NCBI RefSeq assembly: GCF_000321225.1
Contig: NW_004450403.1
Coordinates: 1,256,798 to 1,320,797, forward strand
Length of the DNA stretch: 64,000 bases
From: Odobenus rosmarus divergens
Taxonomy: Eukaryota > Chordata > Mammalia > Carnivora > Odobenidae
Direction of reading: 5' to 3'
Shown here: positions 24,283 through 36,465 of the stretch, one piece after another
How the letters are laid out: each line of letters opens with the position of its first letter
Position numbering within the stretch: position 1 is the stretch's first letter
Made by a program: the position numbers and the translations under genes
Notes under the pieces: model-generated
The model's input: only the letters and a program-made list of their open reading frames with translations
Told to the model about the DNA's origin: nothing
Databases searched by the model: none

Positions 24283-24778
24283 ATGCAAGTATGTTGGTAC
24301 GTGATGTCCTGGTTTAAAAAGGATTAAAATTTTTAAGTAATCCTTGCATCTAAAGGCCTTGTGGTTTAAAAAAAAAAAGCAAACTTTTTTTTGTACAGCT
24401 ATAGTAGAGATTTGTTCAATATTTGTAGGTAAAGATTTATTGAAAATGGTGATATAGACCTCAGAGCTGTTATCTTAGTTTAAAGATTGTATATGTACTG
24501 TACTATACTAGGACTTTATGTATCTCATACGCTGTGATATGTGGATGGGGCCCCAGATGGAAGGTTTGAAACTGGATTCTCGATTTTTAGCTAAAAAAGA
24601 AAAAAAAAGGCACATAGTTTAAAAAGTTTCTCATTTTGTGCAATATAATCTAAATAAAGTACAGACCATCTGCATATTTTGTAGCAAATGGTGGCAAAGC
24701 AGACTCAATGCACTGTCGACATCATTGCCTGTTTTTTTTTTTTTTTTTTGTGCTGGAAGTCTGTATCTTGACAATTTT

Positions 24779-24784
24779 AATAAA
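24779..24784 (+). promoter_or_regulatory. SOX11: Proximal SOX11 poly(A) signal
   Basis: This is a canonical AATAAA about 1.65 kb after the stop codon. A long T tract (24731-24750) precedes it and a GT-rich stretch lies near 24843-24856. Another AATAAA at 24653-24658 is 126 nt upstream. Use of this site would give a short transcript of about 3.4 kb that leaves out the second CpG block. Confidence 0.55.
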
Positions 24785-25059
24785 TCAGCTGGAACTGATA
24801 GAAACGCGCATCGCCAATAGTCTCTATAGAAGTCAAACTGGAGGTCGTGTTGTCGCAGCGCAGTGACGAGGCTGTTGTGTGCGCGGGTGGGAGGTGGGGG
24901 TTAGGCTGGAAAGTGTTCAATTGGCAGGCCGATTTCTTTTTCCTCTGCCTTCCGTGGCTAGTTATTGAAAACGAGGGAGGAGGATTCTTTCTCTGCCTTC
25001 CCTTTCCTCCCCCCGCCCCACCATTTCCTTTCTCACCTCCTCCTCCACTCCCACTCTCT

Positions 25060-26110
25060 CTCCACCCATCCGGGCTGACGGGCGGGCGGGCGGCGCCGAG
25101 AAGCTCGGGGAGCCGGCCGGGGAGGGGCGGGCTCTGCGAGGACCCGGTGCCAGCGCGCGCGGTCAGTGTCCCGCGCTCGCCGGGGGTGTGCGTTCTGTGC
25201 TCCGGGCTGTGTCCCGGCTGCGCGTCGCGCTGACAGCCGCCCTCGGGTTGCCAGCACTCGGGGCGCTCTGATCCCCGCCGCTCTCCCTTAGAGGGTGGGG
25301 ACAGCCGTTTCCAGTTTTGAATTTTTTTTCCCCCTAACGCTGCATCTCCGTGTGTGCGCAGAGGTAGATGCTGTGGGGAGCGAGGCCACAGTTCTGGATC
25401 TCGAGTGGCGACGGGGGCCAGGAAGAGGTTGTCGGTGTCTGTCTCTTACCGATTGCTCGGGTCGGCGGGAGCGCGAGGCGCGGCGGGGTGGCGGGGGCGA
25501 CGGGAGGAACATGGCACCGCCGCCGCGATCCGAGCCGCGGCCACCAGGGTGTCGGTGGGGCGGCGGAGGCACAGAGGGCGCGGCCTGCGGCGGTGGGGCC
25601 CCAGAGGCGCGCGGGGACACCCGCAATGGCGCCACGAGGCCCGCAGGGTGGGAAGGAAGAAAACGAACCGGGGGTGGGCGGGGGAGGTGCCGCCGCACCC
25701 TCGTAGCCTGCGCCCTCGCGCGCGCGCCTGCTCCCGGGCCGCCCCGGAACTTGCCTCCCGGCGGGCCGCCTCTGGGAAGATGGTTCGGCTTCTCGGTTGT
25801 TCGCCTTCCCCAGCTGCCTCCTCGGGGTTCCGGCCGCGGCGGCGCGGGCGGGATCCCCATCCCGCGCGCGCGCCCTGCTCGCTGGGGACCGTTTGCCCGC
25901 CCCCCCCTCTTTTTCTCCTCTCTCCTTTCCCCAGGCCCGGCCTGTGTCTGAGCCCTCGCGGCAGGCCCTGGCTCTGGCCCCCCTTCCGTGCCTTCTGCCC
26001 CTCTTTCCCTGGGGGCCGCGCCGAGGGGGGCGGGGAGGCCACGCGGGGCCCGGCGCGCCAGCCCTCCAGCCCCACCTCCGAGCTGCGGCGCCTGCAGTGG
26101 GGGAGGTTTT
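25060..26110. promoter_or_regulatory. Second CpG-rich block downstream of SOX11 CDS
   Basis: This is about 1 kb of very GC- and CpG-rich sequence, sharply bounded by AT-rich DNA, starting about 280 nt after the proximal poly(A) signal. Several frames are open on both strands (for example 25295-25951 and 25354-26121 on +, 25446-26075 on -), but their translations are Arg/Pro/Gly/Ala-rich and show no known domain, so none is called as a gene. It may be part of the long 3' UTR, an alternative or antisense promoter, or a Polycomb-type island. Confidence 0.7.
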
Positions 26111-29100
26111 CAGCGGCTTAATTGAAACTCAGTGCAAAATCACCACAGCCCTTTTTTTAACCTACTGACATGATTTATCAAGGTTCGGCCTCCATTTTTA
26201 CTGAGATTTGGCGAGACCAAATGCATGCGTCGGCACGGCACCGGGAACTGCTAGGCCAAAGCAGCCCCGCACCCTCCCTGCCTCCCCTCCCTGCCTCCCC
26301 TCCCACTTTTCCTCGGCCCCTCTCCTCCGCGCTCCGAACTGCGGCCTCTCCCAGCCTCCCTCCGGCCCCGGCGAGCCTCCACCCCAGCCCCCAGCCCTGG
26401 GATGCGAAGCCAACCAGCTTTTGCTACAGATGGACAGATTTCTGTGGCTTTTAACTTTCGATGAACCATCAGATTTCAGTAGTACACTTGGGAAAAGGAA
26501 GGGCTGATGGTGTTAACAAGGTTCTCAATATAGAACTGGATTTCTGGAGTTGTTTACCTTTTTTTTTTTCTTTCTTTCAAAATGATAGACTAATGTAGTC
26601 ATTGGTCGGACATTTATTTTAGCCACGAATAATTGAACCAGCGGTTTACAATTGACAATTCTCTGTGCTGGTGGTTTTACGTGGCGGCCCTCTGCTGCAG
26701 TCCTGAAACTTGTTGAAAACACAAACCCATTTATAAGACTGAGTCTATGTATTTTGAAAATCTGAAAACTTTGCATGTATTTTATGTTTTAATCATAGAT
26801 GAATCTTGGACGTTTTTTGTGGTGAGGTAGAAACTTTAAGTAAATTAGTAACATAATTGGCCTCGGAAAGGAAACAAATAGTCTTGATTTAATAATAATA
26901 ATTTTTTTTTTAAAAAAGTTCAGTAGCTAAGTTCTTGAGAGTAAAATAAAAGAAAAATAGATGGTCAGCGAACTAAATTAAAAACCTGTTAGAACTCAGG
27001 ACAGGCGCTTGGATGCGCTTTTAACCATATTTAAGGCTGTTTTGATGAATGCATTGTGAAAATCATTCTTAATGAATTCTTTATTGAATGTCTAAAACAT
27101 AATACACAGGTATTCTTGCCACTGGATAGTCTTCAATAAAAGTTTAATTGCATTTTTTTTTTTTTTTGGTCTCTTAAGTAAGTCTTATTTTTAACTAAGC
27201 ATTGACAGAATATCTTAAAATGGTAACATGGGGGTGGGGGGTGGGCGCTGAGAGCGCCGCAGCCTAGCCAGTGGGTATCCTGCTGTTTATAACTAGTTCA
27301 CAGACTTTGATGATGGCATTTTGGTAAGATTTCCAACTTGAAGACCTTAAACCAGCATTCTCTTATTAATTCTTTAAACTGTGGAAATAATCTTCCAGTT
27401 CTTACACTCTGATATGCATCCCTTTTATTAAAAAAAAAATAACGCTAATAAAAGGCAGTGTATTTAAACTGTGCTTTGCAAATATTATGTATGTTATGAA
27501 TGACTACAGTCACAGGGCAAATTATTTGTAGAATGATTATCCTTTAGCTAGAGAAAGATCATTACAACCCTTTTGGGCAGAGATGTTTCTTTGTAATGTT
27601 AATCAAGGGGAAGTGATTTTAATATGCATGCGTATAGCAGTCAGGAGGATTTAGTTGTTTTTATGTTATTTTTATTTTTTGAAAAAGAGAAAGGCTCAAA
27701 AGGCAAAACTTGTCTTTCTCTTCTCTGGGAGTTGAAACCATCCTCATTTGATACTGGTCCAGTAAAAGAAATTTACATTTCTTTTTCACTTCAGAACTTA
27801 AGTGACTTTTGCCTAAGGAATCTGAGAAATAAAGCAAATAAGTTGCTCTATTTTAAAGTAGTCATTCAATATAAATATATTATATCAATCTTAACTTTTT
27901 TATTCTCTGGATGATTAATAATATGTATATTCTTACTTTTTCTTCCAATGGGCATATGTATCCTTGTGGACATTTTGGAGAGACGTTTTCTTGTACTCTC
28001 CCATTTATAGGATCTTTATACTCTTTTACCGCGTGGTCCCCCGCTTTTAACAGATTTCTGAGGCAAATATATTTGTGCTTTTTTTTTAAAGTAGGATGAC
28101 CAGCAAAAAATAGTTTACTGAGTTGTCGATTTTATCAGTAGATAAGAAACCTTCTTTATTACAGTTTCAGGGAAGATTTTTTCAGGATATTTCTCAGTTA
28201 TTCTAAGGGCCAAATTTTATAAAATTTCCATTAGGAATGTCAGTTTCAAATACCCTTTGTATAGCCTAGGCCTGTGGGGGTACCGAGTCTGAGCCTTATG
28301 TAACCCAACACAGGAGTTCATGAGTTCCCAAAGTAACTGTCTCCGTGCAATGATTCTTGCACACGCTTCTCAGAGATTGGGCTTCTTTTAATTATTGCTT
28401 CTTTCTCACTGTTCATTTGTTTCATTTATTCTGCCATATCCCCTTTTATTTGATGATCTGGCAAATTCTGCTCTTTGGTAACAACTCAGTTGTTTTTCCG
28501 CTTGGTTCGGGGTTTTTTCTGTTGTTGTCGGTTGGTTTTGGTTTTTGGTTTTTGCCCCTCATGTCGAGCCCACGTTTTCAGTCACAATAAATATTAAACA
28601 AAATTTATTAAACTCAACTCATTTTCCATTTTACTTTGCCGCTGGCTTTTCTTTTTTCTTGACTCCTAACATGCCTTTTTTTTTTTTTTCCGTTGAGTTT
28701 TTTTTTTTTTTTAACACTACCTATATCCATTAGCTGCCTAATTAGTTTTATCTATTCCATGTGGATGCAGTGAGTTTATAAGAGAATTTCACAAACAAGT
28801 AGTTTTTTAGTGAACTTAAACAGAATTTTAAAGGAGACCTATTTTTATACTCAATAAAAGCACAAAAGTGCAGAAAGTATAAAATGGCTTACAAAGGGAA
28901 ACATAAGTTCATAATGTTCCATGTATAAAAGTAATAATTTTATTGGGTAGAGATACTCTTAAAAGATTCAATACCTCTGCCAGTGCACAGATAGGACTGT
29001 TCTAAATGACTTGGGAACTTCTGGTTGCCTGTGGTTGCAAACAGAGAACTCCGTCGAGAAAACCAACCGGTGAAAGCAATATGACGGAGTTGACATGTGG

Positions 29101-30282
29101 TTTCGTACGAGCAGTTGAGGAATTGAAACACCCTGGATGTGCGTTCGTGGAGGCTTCCTTGTCGTGGTTTGATCAAACTTCTTTTATGTAGTCACGTAGA
29201 CGTGGGTTTTCTCTGCTGTGAAAATGACAAATAAAGCAATATGACAAAAAGTTTGAAAATGCGTAGAAAATATTTACTCTAGGGTCCTCGAAGGGACTTT
29301 GATGTTTATGTTATTTTATGAGACAGATGACGTTCCCGCTTCAAAAAAAGAAAAAGCGACTGGAAGTAATCACAGGATACCGTAGAAAGAATTTTGATCA
29401 AATAGCTATTGACAAAGGGCCCTCTAACACATTTTTCTTCATCCAGCTTATGTTCAAGAACATAATGCCCCATCCCTTGAATCACATAGGGAGAAACGTT
29501 ATATACCATTACCATTAATTTCCCATTTTGTCTACTTTTTACTCTTGTACATATGTTGTGGGTTGAAGAGTCTTTTGCATTTGTTTGTGACACCCTTTTT
29601 TGAATGGACTGTTTCAAATCGGAGGCCTGCTTTTCCAGTCTGGGGCTCCTTGTGGTCATGGCATCCCACACTGCTTCACGGTGGCCCCCGGGACAGAGCC
29701 ACCTGAAGAGCGAGAGCAGTTTTCAGCATGACACTGTTGCCAAGTCTGTATTTTCCAAGGCCACATGAAACTTACTTTCAGAGCCACTCCAGGTTTGGGA
29801 GCAGAAAAGCTGAAAACCCTTTTGTCTAGAAGTCTGAGTGGTTTGGGGGGGGGGACCCTGTTTTAGAGTTTGCATGCCAGCCCACGCCCTGAGCTGTGAA
29901 ACAGAGAGAGGGTGAAGCTCCCCGAGGCGGCGCGCTGGAGGATGAAGTGTTTGATAGCACTAGGGGGAAAAGAAAATGCATGGCAAAGTTTTGTCTTCTT
30001 GTAGACTATCTAGCATGCAGAGTTTAGTGTGTTAGAACAGTGTATGACATTGCTGTATCAAAGTTGTAAAATTAAGCATTATTTATTGAAAACTATGTAT
30101 TTTTTTGTAAAAACCTGATCACATAGAGAATATCAGTGGCTTGTGCTCGTGCCCCAATGGAACCAGCTTCGTGACCCACCCTCCTTGGTATGCAGTGTTA
30201 TTGCTCAGGGTTGAAAATAGTATACCCCAATGTCTCTTTGCAAGAGTTTTTCACAGAGGAATACATTTGTTCAAAAGACTCT

Positions 30283-30288
30283 AATAAA
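30283..30288 (+). promoter_or_regulatory. SOX11: Distal SOX11 poly(A) signal
   Basis: This is an AATAAA followed at 20-40 nt by a GT-rich element (TTGTGGTTTTTATGTG near 30309), the classic layout for cleavage at about 30300-30308. Other AATAAA hexamers in the 3' UTR (27135, 27447, 28586, 28853) are possible intermediate sites. Confidence 0.6.
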
Positions 30289-30309
30289 ATTGTGTGATCG
30301 ATCTGCACT

Positions 30310-33300
30310 TGTGGTTTTTATGTGACTCGTTTCCAGTTTTGCCTTTGATAACTACCGTACCATTTCCTAAAGTGTTGTCCTCCAAACTGATCATCCCAGA
30401 CGGGCTTGAGGAGTCCTGGATGTCAGCCTGGACAGGAATAGACCCCACAGGAGCGCTCTGGGCAGGTTTGAGAGCCGCTGACAATGCGAATAAGCACGAT
30501 AATAAGGTCTCGAGATTTTTAACTGGCCAGTCGAGTGGACAAAAGCATAAAGTATAGCAAGGCAGATGAACACGCTTGATCAGAAATGCTTCAAGTAGAA
30601 AATGAAGGGAAATTATCAGGGCCAGTTGCTGTTGAATTCAGTGCCAGCAAACTCCCATTTCTCTGTGTCTTTTTTTTTCTCCCCCCATCAACAATTTACA
30701 GTGTAAATGTATTTTGACATAGAAATCATTCTGTATTGAGATTCTTGATATAAAATGCTTTTATGGATGCCTGTAAGTGATCCTTGGAATTATGATCAGA
30801 TTTTTTTAAAGATGTGTTTACATGGTGAGTGTTTGTTGTATATTAAATTTGGTTTTGTAGAAACATTTGTGTTGTACTGTAACAAATTTCCAAGTGCACC
30901 ATTAACACAACCACCCGTAGGTAAAATTTTTAGTTATACCGACTTCCACTTTCACACCATAGGACGACTATCAGAACTATCGATGGCAACACTATCGAAT
31001 CATTATATAATCAATGTTTTAACTTTATTCCTGAATATTTTAGGATGTCTTTCACCTTGGTAGGGTTTTATTTGTTTACTTATTTATTTTTTAATTTTGA
31101 AGGAAACAAAGTGTATACCCTGTATCAGTTTTATCTAGTAAAAAATTCTTGCAATTAGCAGGAAAGGATCCTGGCCCCTGGGCGTGTTTCAAATTATTCA
31201 TTGGTACTACTATTTGTTACACTACTTGCCTTTCAATGCTGTGGGTTTTTTTTTAAAAAGAAATTTTTTTTTTAATTCAATAGTTAGGTTTATTGAACGG
31301 ACAACTTCAGCTAAAATGTCCCTGCTAGGAAAACATATAAAATATGAAAACTTTGACTTTACTATTCTCCCAAAAATCTGGGAGTGAAAGAGGGAGGTGA
31401 TGTACCCTTACTCCAGTGATTGTTTATCTATAAGACTCCAGAAAAATAGTATGCCTGGACAGAATGTCCAGGATGATAATCTTGGATAATCATGGATGAT
31501 AATCTTGTCAGAAGATACATTGGTTCTACCTGAAAGTAAATACTTTTATGATACGTGTAGCTTGGTGAATTTGAAATGATGAAATCCAGACTTCTGGCAT
31601 TGGCGAAAGCACATAGAACTTCATTAAAATGGGGTGCGTTTTGATGTTTTGAGCACAATGGAAGAGGAGAGAGGCCACAGCAGATGACTTGCTCCTGCTT
31701 TATATTTTGTCATCCCATAAGACTGGATTGCAAGGCTACAAATTTTATCATTGATGATCACAATGAAAGCTGGACCTAACTGTAATAGGCAGCACAGGAG
31801 TAGATCTGGAAAAGTCAGGGGAGATGGGGGTCACCCTTTAGATTTCACTTCCCATGAAAAAATCACGAGTGCACATCTAGCTTGAGCTCACATAGCGTAG
31901 GTGGCCAATCATTTGCTCACACTCCCCTTTCCTGCTGGACTAACTGACCACATCCCCCTCGCTCTGCCCCAACCGGGGCCAATATGGCTGGGTGACTGCC
32001 AACTAAAAGGTAGTGCATGGATGATAGGCTTGCTTGTAACCTGGAACTCATTTGTCTCTCAAGAGTTAAACTGAACTAATAATCAGACTCCTTTCTAGAT
32101 TTGGGGTTGAAAACACAGATTGCCCTAGTTCTCTGCAAGATTTGAGTTGAGAGGTCATGAGGGAATCTTAGGGCTGGAGTAGCCATTCGGAACTGAAATG
32201 AAGTCAAAACCAATAGGATAATTGGAAGACAGAATGGGGAAGCAGAGAAATCATGAGGGAGAACCATCTGTCTCCTGGAAGAGGTACTCCTGTGTGTCTG
32301 GGGAGGCGAGGGGGTTCCAGGTGGCTTTTCAGCCCAGTTCAATGGGTTTATATGCTAAATTAGTGGCCACTGATGACCTACCCAAGAGTTATTTGGCCAT
32401 TTGTCTTTACCAACAAAAACCTTATTTTGGTTTGAATGGCAATAGGACCAGCCAAAAACGACCTTCTCTTGCCTCCCTTGCAGAGAGAGGTGACCTGTGA
32501 CATGGTTCTGATTGAGGAGATGTTACTGAGAGTTGGTCAGTGAGACCTTCAGGAAAACACCTCTGCCAGAAAGCCTCTGTGGTGGGCACATGCCATCCTT
32601 CCATTGCTTCTTCCAGCTGAGTATAGTTGTGTCGGCCAGAGCTACATGTGTGAGCGTGAGCAGAGGGAGAAGAGGGCCCCGAATCCTTGACCAGCTGCCA
32701 AACCAGCACCAACCACCGCCTGCGTGTAAGTCACGGTTATTCAGATTTTCTCGTAAATGTGGCCAAACCCAAACCATAAGGCACTCCTATTTCCTTGGGA
32801 TTATTTGCATGGATCTGTGTTTCTTTTGACCCAATGAGCAAAACTAAAAACAGTCTAGATGGCCAAAGAGCTAGGATGATGTGCTAAATGTTGGCAAGTA
32901 GATAGAGTTCAGTGAAACTCAAAAAGGTGGAAAGAAAATTAAAAAAAAAAATGGTACAGTGAATGAAATGGCAAGAGTTTTCATAGTCACAAACACGGTA
33001 TCCGATTTAACTGCTGAAATCTTAGGATGATTTTTAGGAAATATTCATATCAAAGACCTGAGAGTTGCTTTATATTTGTGAAGCTCCTCAGCTCTTCAGG
33101 ATGATACAATATCCTTCATTTGTCTTCATATATTACAGGACTTAAGGAAGTTGCAGCAGCAACAGAGAAAAAGAAAAGGTGGCAGGTTAACAAGGAACCT
33201 GTAGAAAGGAAACAAAAAGTTCAAAAGACGGATCGTCTTGTGTGAGGGTAGACAGAAGGATTCCCACGATCCTGACTCGATCACTGTGTGACATGTCATA

Positions 33301-34345
33301 TTACAGAAGTCAGTGTTTGCAAAACTGATGCTAAACCATCCAAAAGAGCTGCAGTCATGTTTATTTTGGACTATTTAACAGGGCAGGGAGGTAAGAAATT
33401 TTCAATATTTCTACTCAATGTAATTTTAAATCAAACCAACAAGTTCTAGAAGAATCGCTTTGGGTTAAGCCCTTTTCACTCACTAGTGTTTTACAAATAA
33501 AAATGTAGTTTTGGTCCAAGAGCTCGTGGGAGATCACTACAAGGGAAGCCTTTGTCTGGGCAGGTCCACAAGCCAAAGAGGCAAAATAGAACATTGCAGC
33601 TAGGTCGACAGGACAGCGCTGGGCAGCAGAACCGCCGCCACACGAGACTCAGATCCCTCCACTCAGTCTGCATCTGTGGAACCCAGGGAGGTGAAGGGAT
33701 GCAGGTAGGTCAGTTACAAAGGCTTTCTGAGCGCGGGGACGGGAGTCAGGAAGGAGCCGAAGGGCTTGGGCATCAGCGAGGGAGAGCCAAGTGCAGCCAG
33801 AAGCCAATCGGAGAGAAGTAGGGGTGAAGCCTGCCGGACCGACAAGATGGTCAGTCACAGCGACAAAGCAGAGCACGACCCGGGATGCCCGGGCCCATGA
33901 CCCTGAGTTGTGTGAGAGCCGCTAGCCAAGCGCAGGTGCCCTTGGAGGACAAGGGAGCAGGAGAATGGGTACAGAATGTGAGGCGGCAGGAGAATAGAAT
34001 TTTGGTCCTGTTCCAATTACGGGAAAGAAAAGACAGAAGAAAAAGAATGATAGTCTGTAAATCGGAGCTTTCACTTGGTTGATGACACTAGTGGGAACAG
34101 AGAAGGAGGGGAGGGTGCTGTTGGAGAAAGATCATGAGCACTCTTTTTATGACAGTGGATAGTTTAGTCCTCAGAAAAAGCATCTGTTGTAGAGAAATGT
34201 CCTTGGAGTAAAGAGTCACCTGGGGTGACCCCGTTAACACCTGTGGGCTGGCCCTGGAGCTGTCCCCCGTCCTGCCCTGCACCTGGTCCCATCTGGATGC
34301 CGAGTTCCATGTCACCCCCTCTCCGGAAAGGGTCAGCCTGAGGAG
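30310..34345. other. Downstream flank, no gene seen
   Basis: Unique sequence. It is AT-rich to about 31700 and has no clear repeats there. A small hairpin and direct-repeat cluster lies at 31454-31507. The stretch at 33490-34080 is more GC-rich but shows no domain in any frame. Confidence 0.5.
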
Positions 34346-34530
34346 GAGCCCAGGCTCTGCAGCGTGAGTAACCTGGCTTCCAGACCTGGGTCTGCTACTT
34401 TCTGCCACGTATCCCTGGAGAGGTTACTCAACCACACCATGCGTCCTTGTCCTCTGGCTGTCATAGGAGAATCTAAGCATAAGTTTGAGTAAATGAGCTC
34501 CTTGGGTCACAAAAAGAACTCAGTAAATAA
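34346..34530 (-). mobile_element. MIR SINE, diverged
   Basis: This is the reverse-complement MIR pattern: CCCAGGCTCTGC, ACCTGGCTTCCAGACCTGGGTCTGC, GAGAGGTTACTCAACCACACC and ATAGGAGAATCTAAGC. Confidence 0.6.
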
Positions 34531-36259
34531 AAAATATTGCCTTAGGACTACCATCATATGAAGGCAGCAACCCTTCTGCCTTGTTGGGCCCCACATCCCC
34601 AGAACCTGGCACAGAAGCCTGGTGGCAGCTTCCTAAAATGTGCGCAGAAGTGAAATGTGAATTGGAAAGCTCTCGAGCCAGGGATGTGGGGGAGCATCTA
34701 GATGGAGACATTGAGTGGCCAACCCTTGTGAGTTGGAAGAAGGAACCCCTCCCCCCACATCGGTGAAGACGCGGGGTTTCAGAACAGAAAAAGAAACTGT
34801 GAGCAGAAAAGACACTGGCATCCATGACTTTCTCTCCAGTGTTCTCCCCCCTTAGGAGAAGATGAAGCATAGCACTTCATTGATGTGACAGGAGCTGCCT
34901 TCTGGAGCACGGTTTTCGACCGTAGTGTCTGGCTGTGACCCACGTGAAGGCCGGCACTCACATGGATGAGAGATGGGACCTCTTAAAGACATAGAAGGAA
35001 ACAATTTAAATCGTGAGACAAGATCTCACAGTTACTGCAGTAGTTCATAATGACCCTCAGTAGCAAGGCCACATCCGGAACGGCTGGTCACTCTGGCTTG
35101 CTCTGTGCGTAGGACAGCCTACAGGTTAAAGTCCTTTCTCAGCGCTGCATCCCTCCGGAGAGCACAAAGATGTTTTGAGACACTGTGATTTTTAAAAATA
35201 AACCCATAGTCTCCAAACTGTAGTATGCTAACAATTGTTAGTTAGAAACTACTTGTGCGAGTCCTCACAGTTGATTGCACATCCCCATCCACATGGAGAA
35301 GTTGTGAGCATGCAACAGTCTCCGGGAGAGGCTGCTCAGCGTCCCCAGAATTGTGCAGGATCCTCTGAGGGATGGGGGGAGCAGGGATGTAACAGTGCTT
35401 AATTTCTACTTATTTTCTAGCTGACAAAAATGAAGTGATTTTCCCTTATTAACATTTAAAAGTCGGTTTAACAGCAGCACATGTATATAATTTTGAAAAT
35501 CATACCCAGATTGGAGGTGACCGCTCCAAACACGTGGCGGCTGGAATTGTGTGATGGGACAAGATCAGAGGCCCCTGTTCTGGGAAAGAGAATAGATGGC
35601 ATGCGGTCATTCAGGGCCAGGGGATGGAGAGTTGAGAATGGCTCCCAGTGCTGCCGAGTCCCCGGGCCACCTGCTCATGGTCAGTACTTGCCTGCCTCTC
35701 TGGTTCTCTGTTTTCTCCTGCATAAATTGGTGGCTGAACTAGATCGTACTTGAGGTCTCTTTCAGGTCTGACACATAATACAATTAGTCCCTAATTTATT
35801 GACGATCACGGTGCCTGTTTGGAGGCATTGGTATAAACCCATGCTTTGGGAGATGGCAGGTAGGGGTGCTGAAACTATGGGGCCAGACAGCCAGACGCTC
35901 TTGTCCTGTGTGAGCTGGGAAAGGCTAACCCTAGCTGAAGTTGTCCGCCTTCAGAACGTTTCAAACACCCAGGAGGCCAAACTACATGGTCCTTGGCCCC
36001 TGTGTTTTGTTTTATTGTTTGGGGGACGGTCTGTGGTCTTCAAGGCCCTGGTTACTCCCTTCTAAGAGAGAACTTTTGTGTTTGAACTTTATCCTTATTG
36101 CTACATTTTTTACAGGAATTTAGAATTATTTTCCAGGCCAACAAATATTCAAAATCAAGTTCGATGTAATTCTTTGGGGAAAAAAAGAAAAAAAAAAACT
36201 ATATTGCTATCTCAGTTGACACACTGCTTTAACTGAGAGGGTATGAACAGAGTATGAAT
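34531..36259. other. Intergenic, no gene seen
   Basis: A short L2-like phrase lies at 34585-34622 (GGGCCCCACATCCCCAGAACCTGGCACAGAAGCC). The rest is unrecognised. Confidence 0.45.
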
Positions 36260-36465
36260 GCAGATGACACAGCGTTTCATAAAGCACAAATCTGGTTTCT
36301 AAACTTACCAAACAAACATCAAAATCACATCCTTAAAAATACAGACCTCTGGGCCCACTTCGCAAAATACCGATTCAGTGTGTTTGGAATGAGACCAAGA
36401 ATCCATACTTTTAATCACTGTATCCAGCTGATTCTGAGGCTCTCGGCCACAGACCAGCTTCTGAG
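36260..36465 (+). mobile_element. MER3-like hAT DNA-transposon fragment
   Basis: The phrase order (CATCAAAATCACATCCTTAAAAATACAGACCTCTGGGCCC, then GATTCAGTGTGTTTGGAATGAGACCAAGAATCCATAC and CAGCTGATTCTGAGGCT) follows the common nonautonomous hAT-Charlie repeat with 'agattctgattcagtaggtctgggg'. The subfamily name is uncertain. Confidence 0.55.

Larger units (their letters stand above)
23128..30305 (+). other. SOX11: SOX11 long 3' UTR (inferred extent)
   Basis: From the stop codon to the distal poly(A) signal at 30283 the sequence is free of SINE, LINE and LTR insertions, in contrast with both flanks. It is AT-rich apart from a CpG block at about 25060-26110. It holds many ATTTA motifs, poly-T/poly-A runs and several AATAAA hexamers. 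A total transcript of about 8.8 kb agrees with the roughly 8.7-kb human SOX11 mRNA. The distal end is an inference from the signal, the GT-rich sequence after it and the known human length. Confidence 0.65.

Noticed and set aside
25295..26121. Open frames of 190-255 codons in the second CpG block
   Set aside because: Frames are open on both strands at once with Arg/Pro/Gly composition and no recognised motif, so they are explained by base composition.
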